Below, one piece after another: positions 56,151 to 64,000 of a stretch of DNA of 64,000 nt; the first letter of the stretch is position 1; every line of letters begins with the position of its first letter. The notes under the pieces were generated by a model. It was not told where the DNA came from. It ran no database searches and saw nothing but the letters and a program-made list of their open reading frames with translations. The translations under genes were made by a program, and so were the position numbers. Source of the stretch: Solibacillus sp. FSL W7-1464 (lineage in GTDB: Bacteria; Bacillota; Bacilli; Bacillales_A; Planococcaceae); assembly GCF_038004425.1 (NCBI RefSeq), contig NZ_JBBORC010000001.1, positions 845,001 to 909,000 on the forward strand. The letters are read 5' to 3'.

Positions 56151-57632
56151 GTGCAAATTGGAGAATTGATTAAAGATTGGCCGTGCACTATGAAGGGCTC
56201 CATTAGAGTGGAAATAAGAAGAGTGGAAGACGATGCGAATCTTATTTTGCCTGGAGATGCTTTTATTGCCAGGAAAGGAAATAAGTCGAGCGGTATTTCG
56301 TATATTGATAGCGCTTTGGAAAAGGGCGCAGCAGCAATTATAGTAGATGATGAAAATTACTTTAATGAAGCGGATTTACCTGTACCGATTATTTGGGTAC
56401 CGAACTGTTTAAGTTTTATCGCCTATGCAAGTGCAAAAATTTATAATTTCCCCGCAGAGGCATTAACCGTTATCGGGGTAACTGGAACAAACGGCAAAAC
56501 AACTGTTACGCATTTTATCGGACAAATTTTAAACCGGTTGGATAAGCGCGTTATGGTAATCGGTACGAATGGTGTTTTTATCGACCGTGAAAAATGTTAT
56601 CCGGAAATGGAAGCATTGACAACTTTACAGGCGAAAAACATACAATTTTTATTTAAGGAAGCAATCCGTCTTGATGTACCATACGTTGTGCTGGAAGCTT
56701 CATCCATTGGTCTAGAAAAGCACCGCCTGGATCATTGTGATATCGATATCGGAATTTTTTTGAATGTGACAGAAGACCATATTGAAGATCATGGCAGTTT
56801 CGAACGCTATAAACTATCCAAACAGATTTTATCGACCTTGGCTAAAAAGAATATTATAAACAGTGATGACAGTGTCTGTCGTTCCATCGGTTTGGCGACA
56901 AAAGGCAAACGGATTTTTTTCGGCAAGGGAAGCCATGTCGATTACTTTTTCCAAACGCTGGTTGATGGACCGGCATCAACGACTTGCTGTATTCAGCATA
57001 AAAAAGAGAAGCATATAGTGAATATCCCGTTGGTGGGAGACTATCAATGCAGCAATGTCCTTGCAGCAGTTAGCTGTGTTGCACAGCTTGATTTTCCGTT
57101 AAGTGACATATGCAATACAATAGGAAATCTAGAGTTGCCGGAAGGTCGGTTTGAACATGTGAAAAACCAGTTAGGCTTATCGATCATCGTCGATTATGCC
57201 CATACACCGGATGCCATGAAAATGATTTTGCAGACACTGAAAAAACATACGAAGCGCCGGTTGATTGTCATGTTCAGTTGCGGGGGTAACCGAGACAAAG
57301 CCAAACGGCCTAAAATGGGAATGATCGCATCGATTTATGCGGATTATATTATTTTAACGACAGACAATGCGCGCAATGAAAGCCCGCAGCAAATCAATAA
57401 GCAGATACGTGAAGGCTTTTCTTCTACACAGGAGTATATCGAATGTCTCAACCGAAAAGAAGCGATTGAGCATGCACTTAATTATGCGGAAGAAGGCGAT
57501 ACAATCGTGCTGCTAGGAAAAGGTCATGAAAAAACACAGCAAATTGGAGACAAACAAAAATATTTTTCCGATTTAGTATTTGTTCGGGAAATGGTAAGAC
57601 AATTGGAAAAGCGTCGGTTGAACAATCATTGA
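56151..57632 (+). CDS. MurE-like Mur ligase paralogue
   Basis: About 493 residues with the three-domain Mur ligase layout. The P-loop is VIGVTGTNGKTT (about 111-118). The EASSIGLEKHRL and NVTEDHIEDHG motifs are present. A carbamylation-type Lys sits in YKLSKQ (about 224). DYAHTPDAM and GKGHEKTQQIG follow. Closest to UDP-MurNAc-tripeptide synthetase. The substrate-selecting loop reads TDNARNESP (DNAR at about 405), not the DNPR of meso-DAP enzymes. No mur genes adjoin, so it is probably an accessory paralogue. GTG at 56151 has AAGGAG 7 bp upstream. B. subtilis has ylbD/ylbE at this place instead. Confidence 0.85.
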   Translation: MQIGELIKDWPCTMKGSIRVEIRRVEDDANLILPGDAFIARKGNKSSGISYIDSALEKGAAAIIVDDENYFNEADLPVPIIWVPNCLSFIAYASAKIYNFPAEALTVIGVTGTNGKTTVTHFIGQILNRLDKRVMVIGTNGVFIDREKCYPEMEALTTLQAKNIQFLFKEAIRLDVPYVVLEASSIGLEKHRLDHCDIDIGIFLNVTEDHIEDHGSFERYKLSKQILSTLAKKNIINSDDSVCRSIGLATKGKRIFFGKGSHVDYFFQTLVDGPASTTCCIQHKKEKHIVNIPLVGDYQCSNVLAAVSCVAQLDFPLSDICNTIGNLELPEGRFEHVKNQLGLSIIVDYAHTPDAMKMILQTLKKHTKRRLIVMFSCGGNRDKAKRPKMGMIASIYADYIILTTDNARNESPQQINKQIREGFSSTQEYIECLNRKEAIEHALNYAEEGDTIVLLGKGHEKTQQIGDKQKYFSDLVFVREMVRQLEKRRLNNH

Positions 57633-57657
57633 TTTTCCCTTCAATTCTGTTATGATA
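57630..57657 (+). promoter_or_regulatory. Putative promoter of ylbF
   Basis: TTGATT (57630-57635), 16 bp, TATGAT (57652-57657) with a TGT extended -10. It overlaps the stop of the MurE-like gene. Confidence 0.55.
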
Positions 57658-57681
57658 AAGTGAGATTGGAGGAATAAAAAA

Positions 57682-58128
57682 ATGCTCATGACTTCTGATT
57701 GGGTTTTTATTTTAGACGAGGTCGATGAATTAAATGCGATGATCCTTTCCTCTGAACAAGCCGAAAAACTTCGTCTTGCGAAAAAGGCAGTCTACGAGGA
57801 TGCGGAATTAAGCGCACAAATTATGGCCTTTCAACGATTAAAAGACCAATATGAGGATGTACAACGCTTTGGCAAATATCATCCTGATTACAATATAATT
57901 ATGAAAAAAATTCGAACAGAAAAGCGTCTGATCGATATGAATGAACAAATTGCGGCACTGAAGGTGGCGGAAAATGATTTTCAGGATCTGCTTGATGAAA
58001 TCAGCCTGCTTATCGGCCATTCCGTTTCGGAAGCTGTAAAAGTTCCGGTAAGCAATCCGTTTTTTGCGAGCAGTTCTTCCTGCGGCAGCGGATGCGGTAC
58101 AGGCGGCGGTTGTTCTTGTTCAGCGTAA
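57682..58128 (+). CDS. ylbF: YlbF/RicF, Y-complex subunit
   Basis: 148 residues. A helical YlbF domain (LDEVDELNAMILSSEQAEKLRLAKKAVYED, FQRLKDQYEDVQRFGKYHPDY) ends in a Cys/Gly/Ser tail CGSGCGTGGGCSCS. In B. subtilis RicF forms the Y complex with RicA (YmcA) and RicT (YaaT), carries Fe-S clusters through such cysteines, and helps RNase Y mature mRNAs, affecting competence, biofilm and sporulation. GGAGG about 10 bp before the ATG. Confidence 0.93.
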   Translation: MLMTSDWVFILDEVDELNAMILSSEQAEKLRLAKKAVYEDAELSAQIMAFQRLKDQYEDVQRFGKYHPDYNIIMKKIRTEKRLIDMNEQIAALKVAENDFQDLLDEISLLIGHSVSEAVKVPVSNPFFASSSSCGSGCGTGGGCSCSA

Positions 58129-58131
58129 TAA

Positions 58132-58166
58132 AACAAAAAGCTCCCGAAATTTTCGGGAGCTTTTAT
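58132..58166. terminator. Bidirectional terminator between ylbF and the GDPD-like gene
   Basis: AAAAGCTCCCGAA and TTCGGGAGCTTTT with a 3-base loop. Confidence 0.88.
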
Positions 58167-58168
58167 TG

Positions 58169-59077
58169 TTATTGCGAGACCTTTTGGATGAGTACTTCTG
58201 CGATATCCGGACGGTTTGTTACGATACCCATTGCCCCTTGTCGGATGACACGGTTCATTGTTACGAGATCATCAATGTCGCTGTAGATCGTCGGTACATT
58301 AAGTTCTGATAAAAACTTAACAAAGCGCGGAGAATCATAATTGAAAACCCCTTGTTTTAATGGGACGATGAACAAGTCTACCTTTGGATGATACAGATGA
58401 CCGAATTGACTTGTAAATGAAGTCATCGCTTTTTTTATATCGCCTTCACCTGCACCGAGAGCGATGCGGTTTTGTGCATAAAGATTGAAGCGGTCGATTT
58501 GTTCGCTGTAAGGACTTGTAACGATTACTTGGTATTGAATATTCAATTCTTCGATTAAGCGCCATAGTTTAGAAGGCATTAAGCTGCCTTCATATGTGTC
58601 CGGGCTATCTTGAATGTTTACGATAAATAGTTTATCTGGATAAGTTTCGATTAATTGGCGTAATGTCACGGCCAGTATATGCTGTTCTCTGTAAGGGAAA
58701 GCACCTTCTAAATCTTCAAAGTTATAGCCGATATTGAGTTCTTTTAATTGTTCAAATGTAAAATCTTTGATAAAGCCAGAGCCATTTGTTGTGCGGTCTA
58801 CCGTTGCATCATGAAAAGCGATAATTTCTTCATCTTTTGAAAGGCGGACACTTACTGTAAAGCCATCCACACCGATTTCCGCTGCTCGTTCAAATGCAAG
58901 TAACGAATGTTCAGGTGCCAGACCCGCGCCTCCATGTTGTGCGATAATAATTGGACGTTCAAATTGTAATGCTTCTTTTGATTCACGCTTTTGCGGCTTT
59001 GAAATCGCTTTTGTTCCTGCCCATGCCGCCGCACTAGCCGCCGCGATTGCTAAAGCTACTTTAGTTTTCTTACCCAT
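58169..59077 (-). CDS. GDPD-like protein with altered active site
   Basis: 302 residues. An N-terminal signal/anchor segment (KVALAIAAASAAAWAGTKAI) leads to a glycerophosphodiester phosphodiesterase TIM barrel: IIIAQHGGAGLAPEHSLLAF, then VDGFTVSVRLSKDE, IIAFHDATVDRTTNG. The family norm is HRG...PENT and ExDV. Here Arg is Gly49, and the Glu and Asp metal ligands are Thr74 and Ser76, while His48, Glu56, His89 and Asp90 remain. Activity is therefore doubtful, and it may be a binding protein or pseudoenzyme. AGAGGAGGA precedes the ATG. Inserted between ylbF and ylbG relative to B. subtilis. Confidence 0.8.
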   Translation of the reverse strand: MGKKTKVALAIAAASAAAWAGTKAISKPQKRESKEALQFERPIIIAQHGGAGLAPEHSLLAFERAAEIGVDGFTVSVRLSKDEEIIAFHDATVDRTTNGSGFIKDFTFEQLKELNIGYNFEDLEGAFPYREQHILAVTLRQLIETYPDKLFIVNIQDSPDTYEGSLMPSKLWRLIEELNIQYQVIVTSPYSEQIDRFNLYAQNRIALGAGEGDIKKAMTSFTSQFGHLYHPKVDLFIVPLKQGVFNYDSPRFVKFLSELNVPTIYSDIDDLVTMNRVIRQGAMGIVTNRPDIAEVLIQKVSQ

Positions 59078-59351
59078 TAAATTCGTCCTCCTCTAACCGT
59101 ACATTGTTTCGTTGAAAGCTATGTGCAATAAATGAGTTTAAAAAGCTTGAAATAGTATGAAGTGCATATCTCACTCTACTATTTTCCATTATAACGGAAA
59201 AGAAGTGTAACTGTCTAAACTCTGTTGCTAACAATTTGCACATTTGGTATGCTTTTAGTGAAAAAGACGGCTTGAAACTGAAGGAATTTAAAGTGAATTG
59301 TTGCATGTATTAGCTGAATATAAATTTTTTTGAAGAAACGGGGAGTTTTCC

Positions 59352-59624
59352 ATGAATGAAAGACAAGGTTTAATTATATATGTTCATCAATTAAAACATG
59401 CGAAGTCGTTAAGGAAATATGGTCACGTAAATTTCATCTCCAGGAGATTAAAATATGTTGTGATTTATTGTAATCGAGACGAAATCGAAACATTGAAAAA
59501 TAAAATACAACGCCTTCCATTTGTGAAAGACGTTGTTGAATCATACCGTCCATTTGTTAAAAATGAATTTGAAAATGCGAAGCCGGATAAGGCAAAAGAA
59601 TACGATTACAAAATCGGATTATAA
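59352..59624 (+). CDS. ylbG: YlbG (UPF0298)
   Basis: 90 residues, MNERQGLIIYVHQLKHAKSL, then KYVVIYCNRDEIETLKNKI. Matches YlbG, a small ferredoxin-like-fold protein of unknown role, normally directly after ylbF. The 274-bp gap before it is A+T-rich with no clear gene. Confidence 0.93.
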   Translation: MNERQGLIIYVHQLKHAKSLRKYGHVNFISRRLKYVVIYCNRDEIETLKNKIQRLPFVKDVVESYRPFVKNEFENAKPDKAKEYDYKIGL

Positions 59625-59631
59625 TTTGTTC

Positions 59632-60021
59632 TTACTGCATCGGTGGTATGTAACGGTTTAATCTCAAAATCCCAATTAGGTATTGATAATATTGATTTTT
59701 TTCCGAAAAAACAGATGAGTGTTTAATTTCAAGAATGTTTTCTTGCTGCTTAACATCTTGAACCGTTTGTTTAAATATCTCAATTCGCTTTGACAGTTTT
59801 TCCTCGCTATACGGAATCCCTTCGCGGCAAATATATATTGGCATGAATTTGCTTTCACCTGATGGTTTAAAAGCCACGGCTAATGAAGCGACTGAATTGC
59901 CATCATGAGTTGCAGTGAAAATAAATGCGTTATGGAATCGATGCTCATTTGTTTTGACCAGTTCGCAAAGCTCATATATATCGCCATAGCCTTGACCGAG
60001 TTCGATAAATTGTTGAATCAT
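59632..60021 (-). CDS. Conserved-looking protein of unknown function
   Basis: About 129 residues, MIQQFIELGQGYGDIYELCELVKTNEHRFHNAFIFTATHDG, then SLAVAFKPSGESKFMPIYICREGIPY. Soluble alpha/beta protein. I recall close proteins in Lysinibacillus-type genomes with the misleading label methylthioribose kinase; no kinase motif is visible. It converges with ylbG and is divergent from the next gene, whose RBS overlaps its 5' region. Confidence 0.7.
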   Translation of the reverse strand: MIQQFIELGQGYGDIYELCELVKTNEHRFHNAFIFTATHDGNSVASLAVAFKPSGESKFMPIYICREGIPYSEEKLSKRIEIFKQTVQDVKQQENILEIKHSSVFSEKNQYYQYLIGILRLNRYIPPMQ

Positions 60022-60075
60022 TTTTTTAGCACATCCTTTCTTTATAATAGTAACATGATGCAGGAGGTCAGGCAC

Positions 60076-61485
60076 TTGAAAATTGCCGTTAGTATTTTTT
60101 CATTTTTAACGATACTAATCGGAACTATACTTTTTATGCAGTTCCAAGTTTATTCGGATGAAGTGGACTCAACAGAAAAAGGCTATCGTTATTCTCAGGA
60201 AATTGAAATTGTATACCGTGGCGAAAGCTTGGATATTCGCCAGCATTTCAAAAATTTACCGAAAGAAGAACTGATGATTGAATGGCCTAAAGCTTCCATT
60301 AATCCAGATTGTTTTATAGAAAATGAACATAGCTGTGCACGCTTGAGCGAAGACTCCACAAAATTTGAAGCCGGGGAAACGCAGGCACAATCGATTTCCT
60401 ATGTCATTCCATTAAAAAACGGCTTACAGTCTCGTAAGCTTATGAAAAATGTTTTGGCGACGTTAAAAAACGGCGATGTCCAGTTTTCTACGGTACATAT
60501 TTCCACAGATAAAGACGTGAAAGGTCAGTGGGTAACAGGTTTGCCGTTAATCGGTGAGCAAAATTTATCACTTGTCAACTATTCAATGTTTAGTGGGGAA
60601 GGCCCGGTGAAAGATCTGTTTTGGCAAGATGGTGAATTTGCGCTGCAAAATGAAATGGGCGTTGTCTCGATTTATTCAGGAACCCCATTAAAGGCAGCAT
60701 TTTATGAAAAGCTTGAAAAAGTCAACTTTATAAGCAATGAACATCTTGCAATCATTAACGGCACGAATTTAGATGATGCCGACGGGTTCCGCATGCTTTT
60801 TGTACCGAATGCAACAGTGGCAAAAGTGCAGCAAAATGTCCTGATTACACAACTTGATGCTCTCTATGATTTTGGTGACAGTCCGTATTGGCTGAAAGAA
60901 TTAATGGCATCCTTTTTAACGGGTACTGTATTTGGCGGTGAGAAAACAAAAGAAGTCGCTGCAACAGTTACGGCCCAATTAACGGATGAGCAACTGACGG
61001 AGTGGCGAGAACGTTTACGTGCATTGGAAGGCAAAAGTATCAGCGGGGAACTACTGGACGAGGAGCTGTCTGAAGTATTGGGAGCTTCTACAAAATATAT
61101 ATCGTTGAATGCACAATCAGAAAAGTCCTATCCGTTTTTATTCAATGACCCGCGTAATCTGTATGTCAATTCCGAAAAGCAGCCTGCCGTTCAAGTCGTA
61201 CTAAAAGATGGGGAAGTATTGTACGGAGCAGATTTGCTGCTTGAAACAATCGGGTATGATGTAAGTATAGGTGAACATGGTTATTATGCAGTTAGTGAAA
61301 CACGCGAGTTCAGATTCCCGAATGAACCCGGTTTTTATGTATTTAATCAGCGCCGGTATGACGCGGTATCTTTACCGATCAAACAAGTTGCCGGCCAATA
61401 TTTCATAGAGGAATCGTGGTTACAGCGTTTGTTTATAGTTGAAATTGAAAAAACGGAAGACCGAATCAATATTTCGGCTCCTTAA
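60076..61485 (+). CDS. Membrane-anchored extracellular protein, unrecognised
   Basis: About 469 residues from TTG with AGGAGG 8 bp upstream; 57 more open codons upstream are not needed. Signal anchor KIAVSIFSFLTILIGTILFMQF, then a large exported domain. The C-terminal part (VQVVLKDGEVLYGADLLLETIGYDVSIGEHGYY) looks like a copper-amine-oxidase-N-type or stalk domain found in wall proteins; this is a weak call. It stands just before rsmD. Confidence 0.65.
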   Translation: MKIAVSIFSFLTILIGTILFMQFQVYSDEVDSTEKGYRYSQEIEIVYRGESLDIRQHFKNLPKEELMIEWPKASINPDCFIENEHSCARLSEDSTKFEAGETQAQSISYVIPLKNGLQSRKLMKNVLATLKNGDVQFSTVHISTDKDVKGQWVTGLPLIGEQNLSLVNYSMFSGEGPVKDLFWQDGEFALQNEMGVVSIYSGTPLKAAFYEKLEKVNFISNEHLAIINGTNLDDADGFRMLFVPNATVAKVQQNVLITQLDALYDFGDSPYWLKELMASFLTGTVFGGEKTKEVAATVTAQLTDEQLTEWRERLRALEGKSISGELLDEELSEVLGASTKYISLNAQSEKSYPFLFNDPRNLYVNSEKQPAVQVVLKDGEVLYGADLLLETIGYDVSIGEHGYYAVSETREFRFPNEPGFYVFNQRRYDAVSLPIKQVAGQYFIEESWLQRLFIVEIEKTEDRINISAP

Positions 61486-61525
61486 AAAAAGGACACGATT
61501 TTAGTAGGAAAGTTTGGTGGAAATT

Positions 61526-62580
<1,055 letters not shown>

Positions 62581-62585
62581 AGAAG

Positions 62586-62626
62586 AGCTTCTGTGAAGGA
62601 TAACGCCCTTACACAGAAGCTTTTTT
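62586..62626 (+). terminator. Terminator of rsmD-coaD
   Basis: AGCTTCTGTG and CACAGAAGCT arms followed by six T. Confidence 0.85.
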
Positions 62627-62686
62627 GGTATTCGCATTATTATTGTGGAATATATAGTTGCATAACACACCCTATAAAAAACCGGA

Positions 62687-62748
62687 GTTGATTGGAATGG
62701 AGGGCGGCAGACTCCCGCGGAAAGCGTCCGCCCGCAACGGAAATCAAC
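62687..62748. repeat. Extragenic palindromic repeat after coaD
   Basis: GTTGATT (62687-62693) and AATCAAC (62742-62748) enclose GGGCGG (62702-62707) and CCGCCC (62728-62733). It shares a 14-bp word, in inverse orientation, with the block at 46490-46730. Matches in style the widespread Bacillaceae G+C-rich palindromic repeats. Confidence 0.75.
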
Positions 62749-62770
62749 GGACTTTATTAAAAAACTTTTT

Positions 62771-63649
62771 CTATAAAAACAGCAGGAAAAATAATATTGG
62801 AATGACGATGCTGTAAACAGCGCGTGTGAAAATATACGGACGAATCGCAATATTGGCTGAGCGGGCAATTACGATTACTTGCAGGTGAATACTTAAGCTT
62901 TGGGTCGTCAAGAATACAACCGTTAAAAATATGAGCATGTCGCCATACAGTTGCTGGTGAAGCAGATGTAACCCGTTCGTCACTTCAAGAAAGCTGGCAA
63001 TTCCAATTTCTAAATAGGTAGGAATTGATTTGAAAACAACTTCGACACTATGTAGAAACACTTGGTAAATCGTTGTAAAAAAAATGATTGTTGTTGCTAC
63101 AATTAATATTGTAGGAGCACTTTCCTTAATGCTGGACGTAAAAGGTGTCGGGTCTTTAGGTGCTTTATGCACTTCTTTTGAAAGCGGTGGAGAAAATTTA
63201 TATACGGCAATCAATAAAATGAATGAAAAGCTATGTAATAAAATTAAATATTGCCAGCTGAATGTTGTAGAATTTAATAAATCGCTTCCGACAAAGCCGA
63301 ATAAAAAAAGCGGGCTTGGACAATGGCAAATACCAAGCAAATAGGCAGCCTGCTGCTTTGTGATCGAATTACGTTTCACGAGTTGCGTAATTGTAGCAGC
63401 ACCTGTAGGATACCCCCCGATTGCACTAATTCCGTAAGTTTGCAAAAAAACGATAAAGGGCGAATTGTTATAAGAATGCGTCAATTTTAAAAGCCATGTC
63501 GTCAATACTAAATACGGCAGTAAATATGGAAATAAAGCTTCCATAAATAGCGATACACCAATGTCTGCGCCTACATGTGTCATTTCCGGAAAAAATAATA
63601 ATAAACTAATTAATGTTATACATAAAAGGATTGTCCAAATATTTTTCAT
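62771..63649 (-). CDS. ylbJ: YlbJ-like sporulation membrane protein (short form)
   Basis: About 292 residues with seven to eight helices. Features GISAIGGYPTGAATITQLVKRNSITKQQAAYLLGICHCPSPLFLFGFVG, matching the nucleoside-transporter-gate-like core of YlbJ, needed for spore cortex formation. B. subtilis YlbJ is about 408 residues, so this copy is markedly shorter. The start is uncertain: ATG at 63649 has AAAAGG directly before it; TTG at 63658 or 63703 are alternatives. Confidence 0.8.
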   Translation of the reverse strand: MKNIWTILLCITLISLLLFFPEMTHVGADIGVSLFMEALFPYLLPYLVLTTWLLKLTHSYNNSPFIVFLQTYGISAIGGYPTGAATITQLVKRNSITKQQAAYLLGICHCPSPLFLFGFVGSDLLNSTTFSWQYLILLHSFSFILLIAVYKFSPPLSKEVHKAPKDPTPFTSSIKESAPTILIVATTIIFFTTIYQVFLHSVEVVFKSIPTYLEIGIASFLEVTNGLHLLHQQLYGDMLIFLTVVFLTTQSLSIHLQVIVIARSANIAIRPYIFTRAVYSIVIPILFFLLFL

Positions 63650-63857
63650 CCTTTTCAATATTTTGTCATTCGCTCGTTCAAATGCTACACTAATTGTATG
63701 CAATTGATGTTTAAATTAGTATATCAACTAATCGGCATGCAATTTTTCGGGAACGAATTTTGACATGAAACCGTCTTATTATTTGTTGGTAAATAACAAA
63801 AATCAGTCCTGATCCACTGATGCCAATGCGAAATCGATTAATTATAGAGGAGTTTAA

Positions 63858-64000
63858 ATGATGGGGAATAAAGGGAAAATAGCATTTGGCCTGTTTTTAG
63901 TGATATTAATGGGTTTGTCTTTCTATAGATTGGAATATTATATTACAAAACCGGGTGGTACATATAATGTAAGCGAATTTCTGGCGATTCAAAATGGGGA
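63858..64000 (+). CDS. ylbL: YlbL-like PDZ/Lon-type protease (partial, N-terminus only)
   Basis: The frame runs off the window. ATG-ATG with TAGAGGAG upstream; translation gives a signal anchor (KIAFGLFLVILMGLSFYRL) and then YYITKPGGTYNVSEFLAIQNG. The YxxxPG segment and position after coaD-ylbJ fit YlbL, a membrane-anchored PDZ-Lon(S16) protease. The catalytic part is not visible. Confidence 0.7.
   Translation, partial: MMGNKGKIAFGLFLVILMGLSFYRLEYYITKPGGTYNVSEFLAIQNG

Overview
The window reads as chromosomal DNA of a low-GC, spore-forming Firmicute of the Bacillales. The best fit is the Caryophanaceae/Planococcaceae side (Solibacillus or Lysinibacillus type). Reasons: A+T-rich DNA, strong AGGAGG-type ribosome binding sites, frequent TTG/GTG starts, Spo0E-like, YlbJ and YlbF sporulation genes, and gene order that follows the Bacillus subtilis yku-ykr-pdh-speA-ykt-yla-cta-ylb stretch with insertions and losses. 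Species-level placement is an inference from memory of family traits, not from a search.

Layout. 1-14 kb: a truncated CPBP membrane protease, ykvS, a Spo0E-like regulator, a ykwC-type dehydrogenase, cheV, a ppx-ppk polyphosphate operon, fadH, darB, ccpC and the acetyl-branch lysine/DAP genes dapH-ykuR, then an MFS efflux gene and a Nudix gene. 14.6-19 kb: a leftward polyamine operon, regulator-potA-potB-potC-potD. 19-24.6 kb: ykuV, ktrC, rpoY-rnjA, a very small basic peptide gene, ykrA and defB. 24.9-29.9 kb: pdhABCD. 30-37 kb: lrgAB-like pair, speA, a nitronate monooxygenase, yktA, yktB, suhB. 37-46.4 kb: typA, the yla cluster, ylaN, ftsW, pycA. 46.8-54.5 kb: ctaA facing away from ctaCDEF-ctaG, with a long gene-free gap where ctaB would be expected. 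54.5-64 kb: the ylb cluster (ylbA, ylbC, ylbF, ylbG, rsmD, coaD, ylbJ, ylbL) interrupted by a MurE-like ligase, a GDPD-like protein with altered active-site residues, and two unrecognised genes.

Functional links. Polyamine uptake (pot) and synthesis (speA) are both here. Three proteins tied to c-di-AMP in B. subtilis occur: DarB, KtrC and PycA. The PDH complex and PycA sit at the pyruvate node, and CcpC is a TCA-cycle regulator. The aa3/caa3 oxidase genes form a near-complete assembly line apart from ctaB.

The most unusual signal is non-coding. Two intergenic elements about 16 kb apart (near 7541-7745 and 23714-23918) each carry nine TTAGAAC-type units with exactly the same start-to-start spacing series, 21-21-21-21-21-19-20-20. 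Each has a TTTGTTG word exactly 29 bp before the first unit. The sequence between the cores has diverged. Length and phasing thus look conserved while sequence does not.
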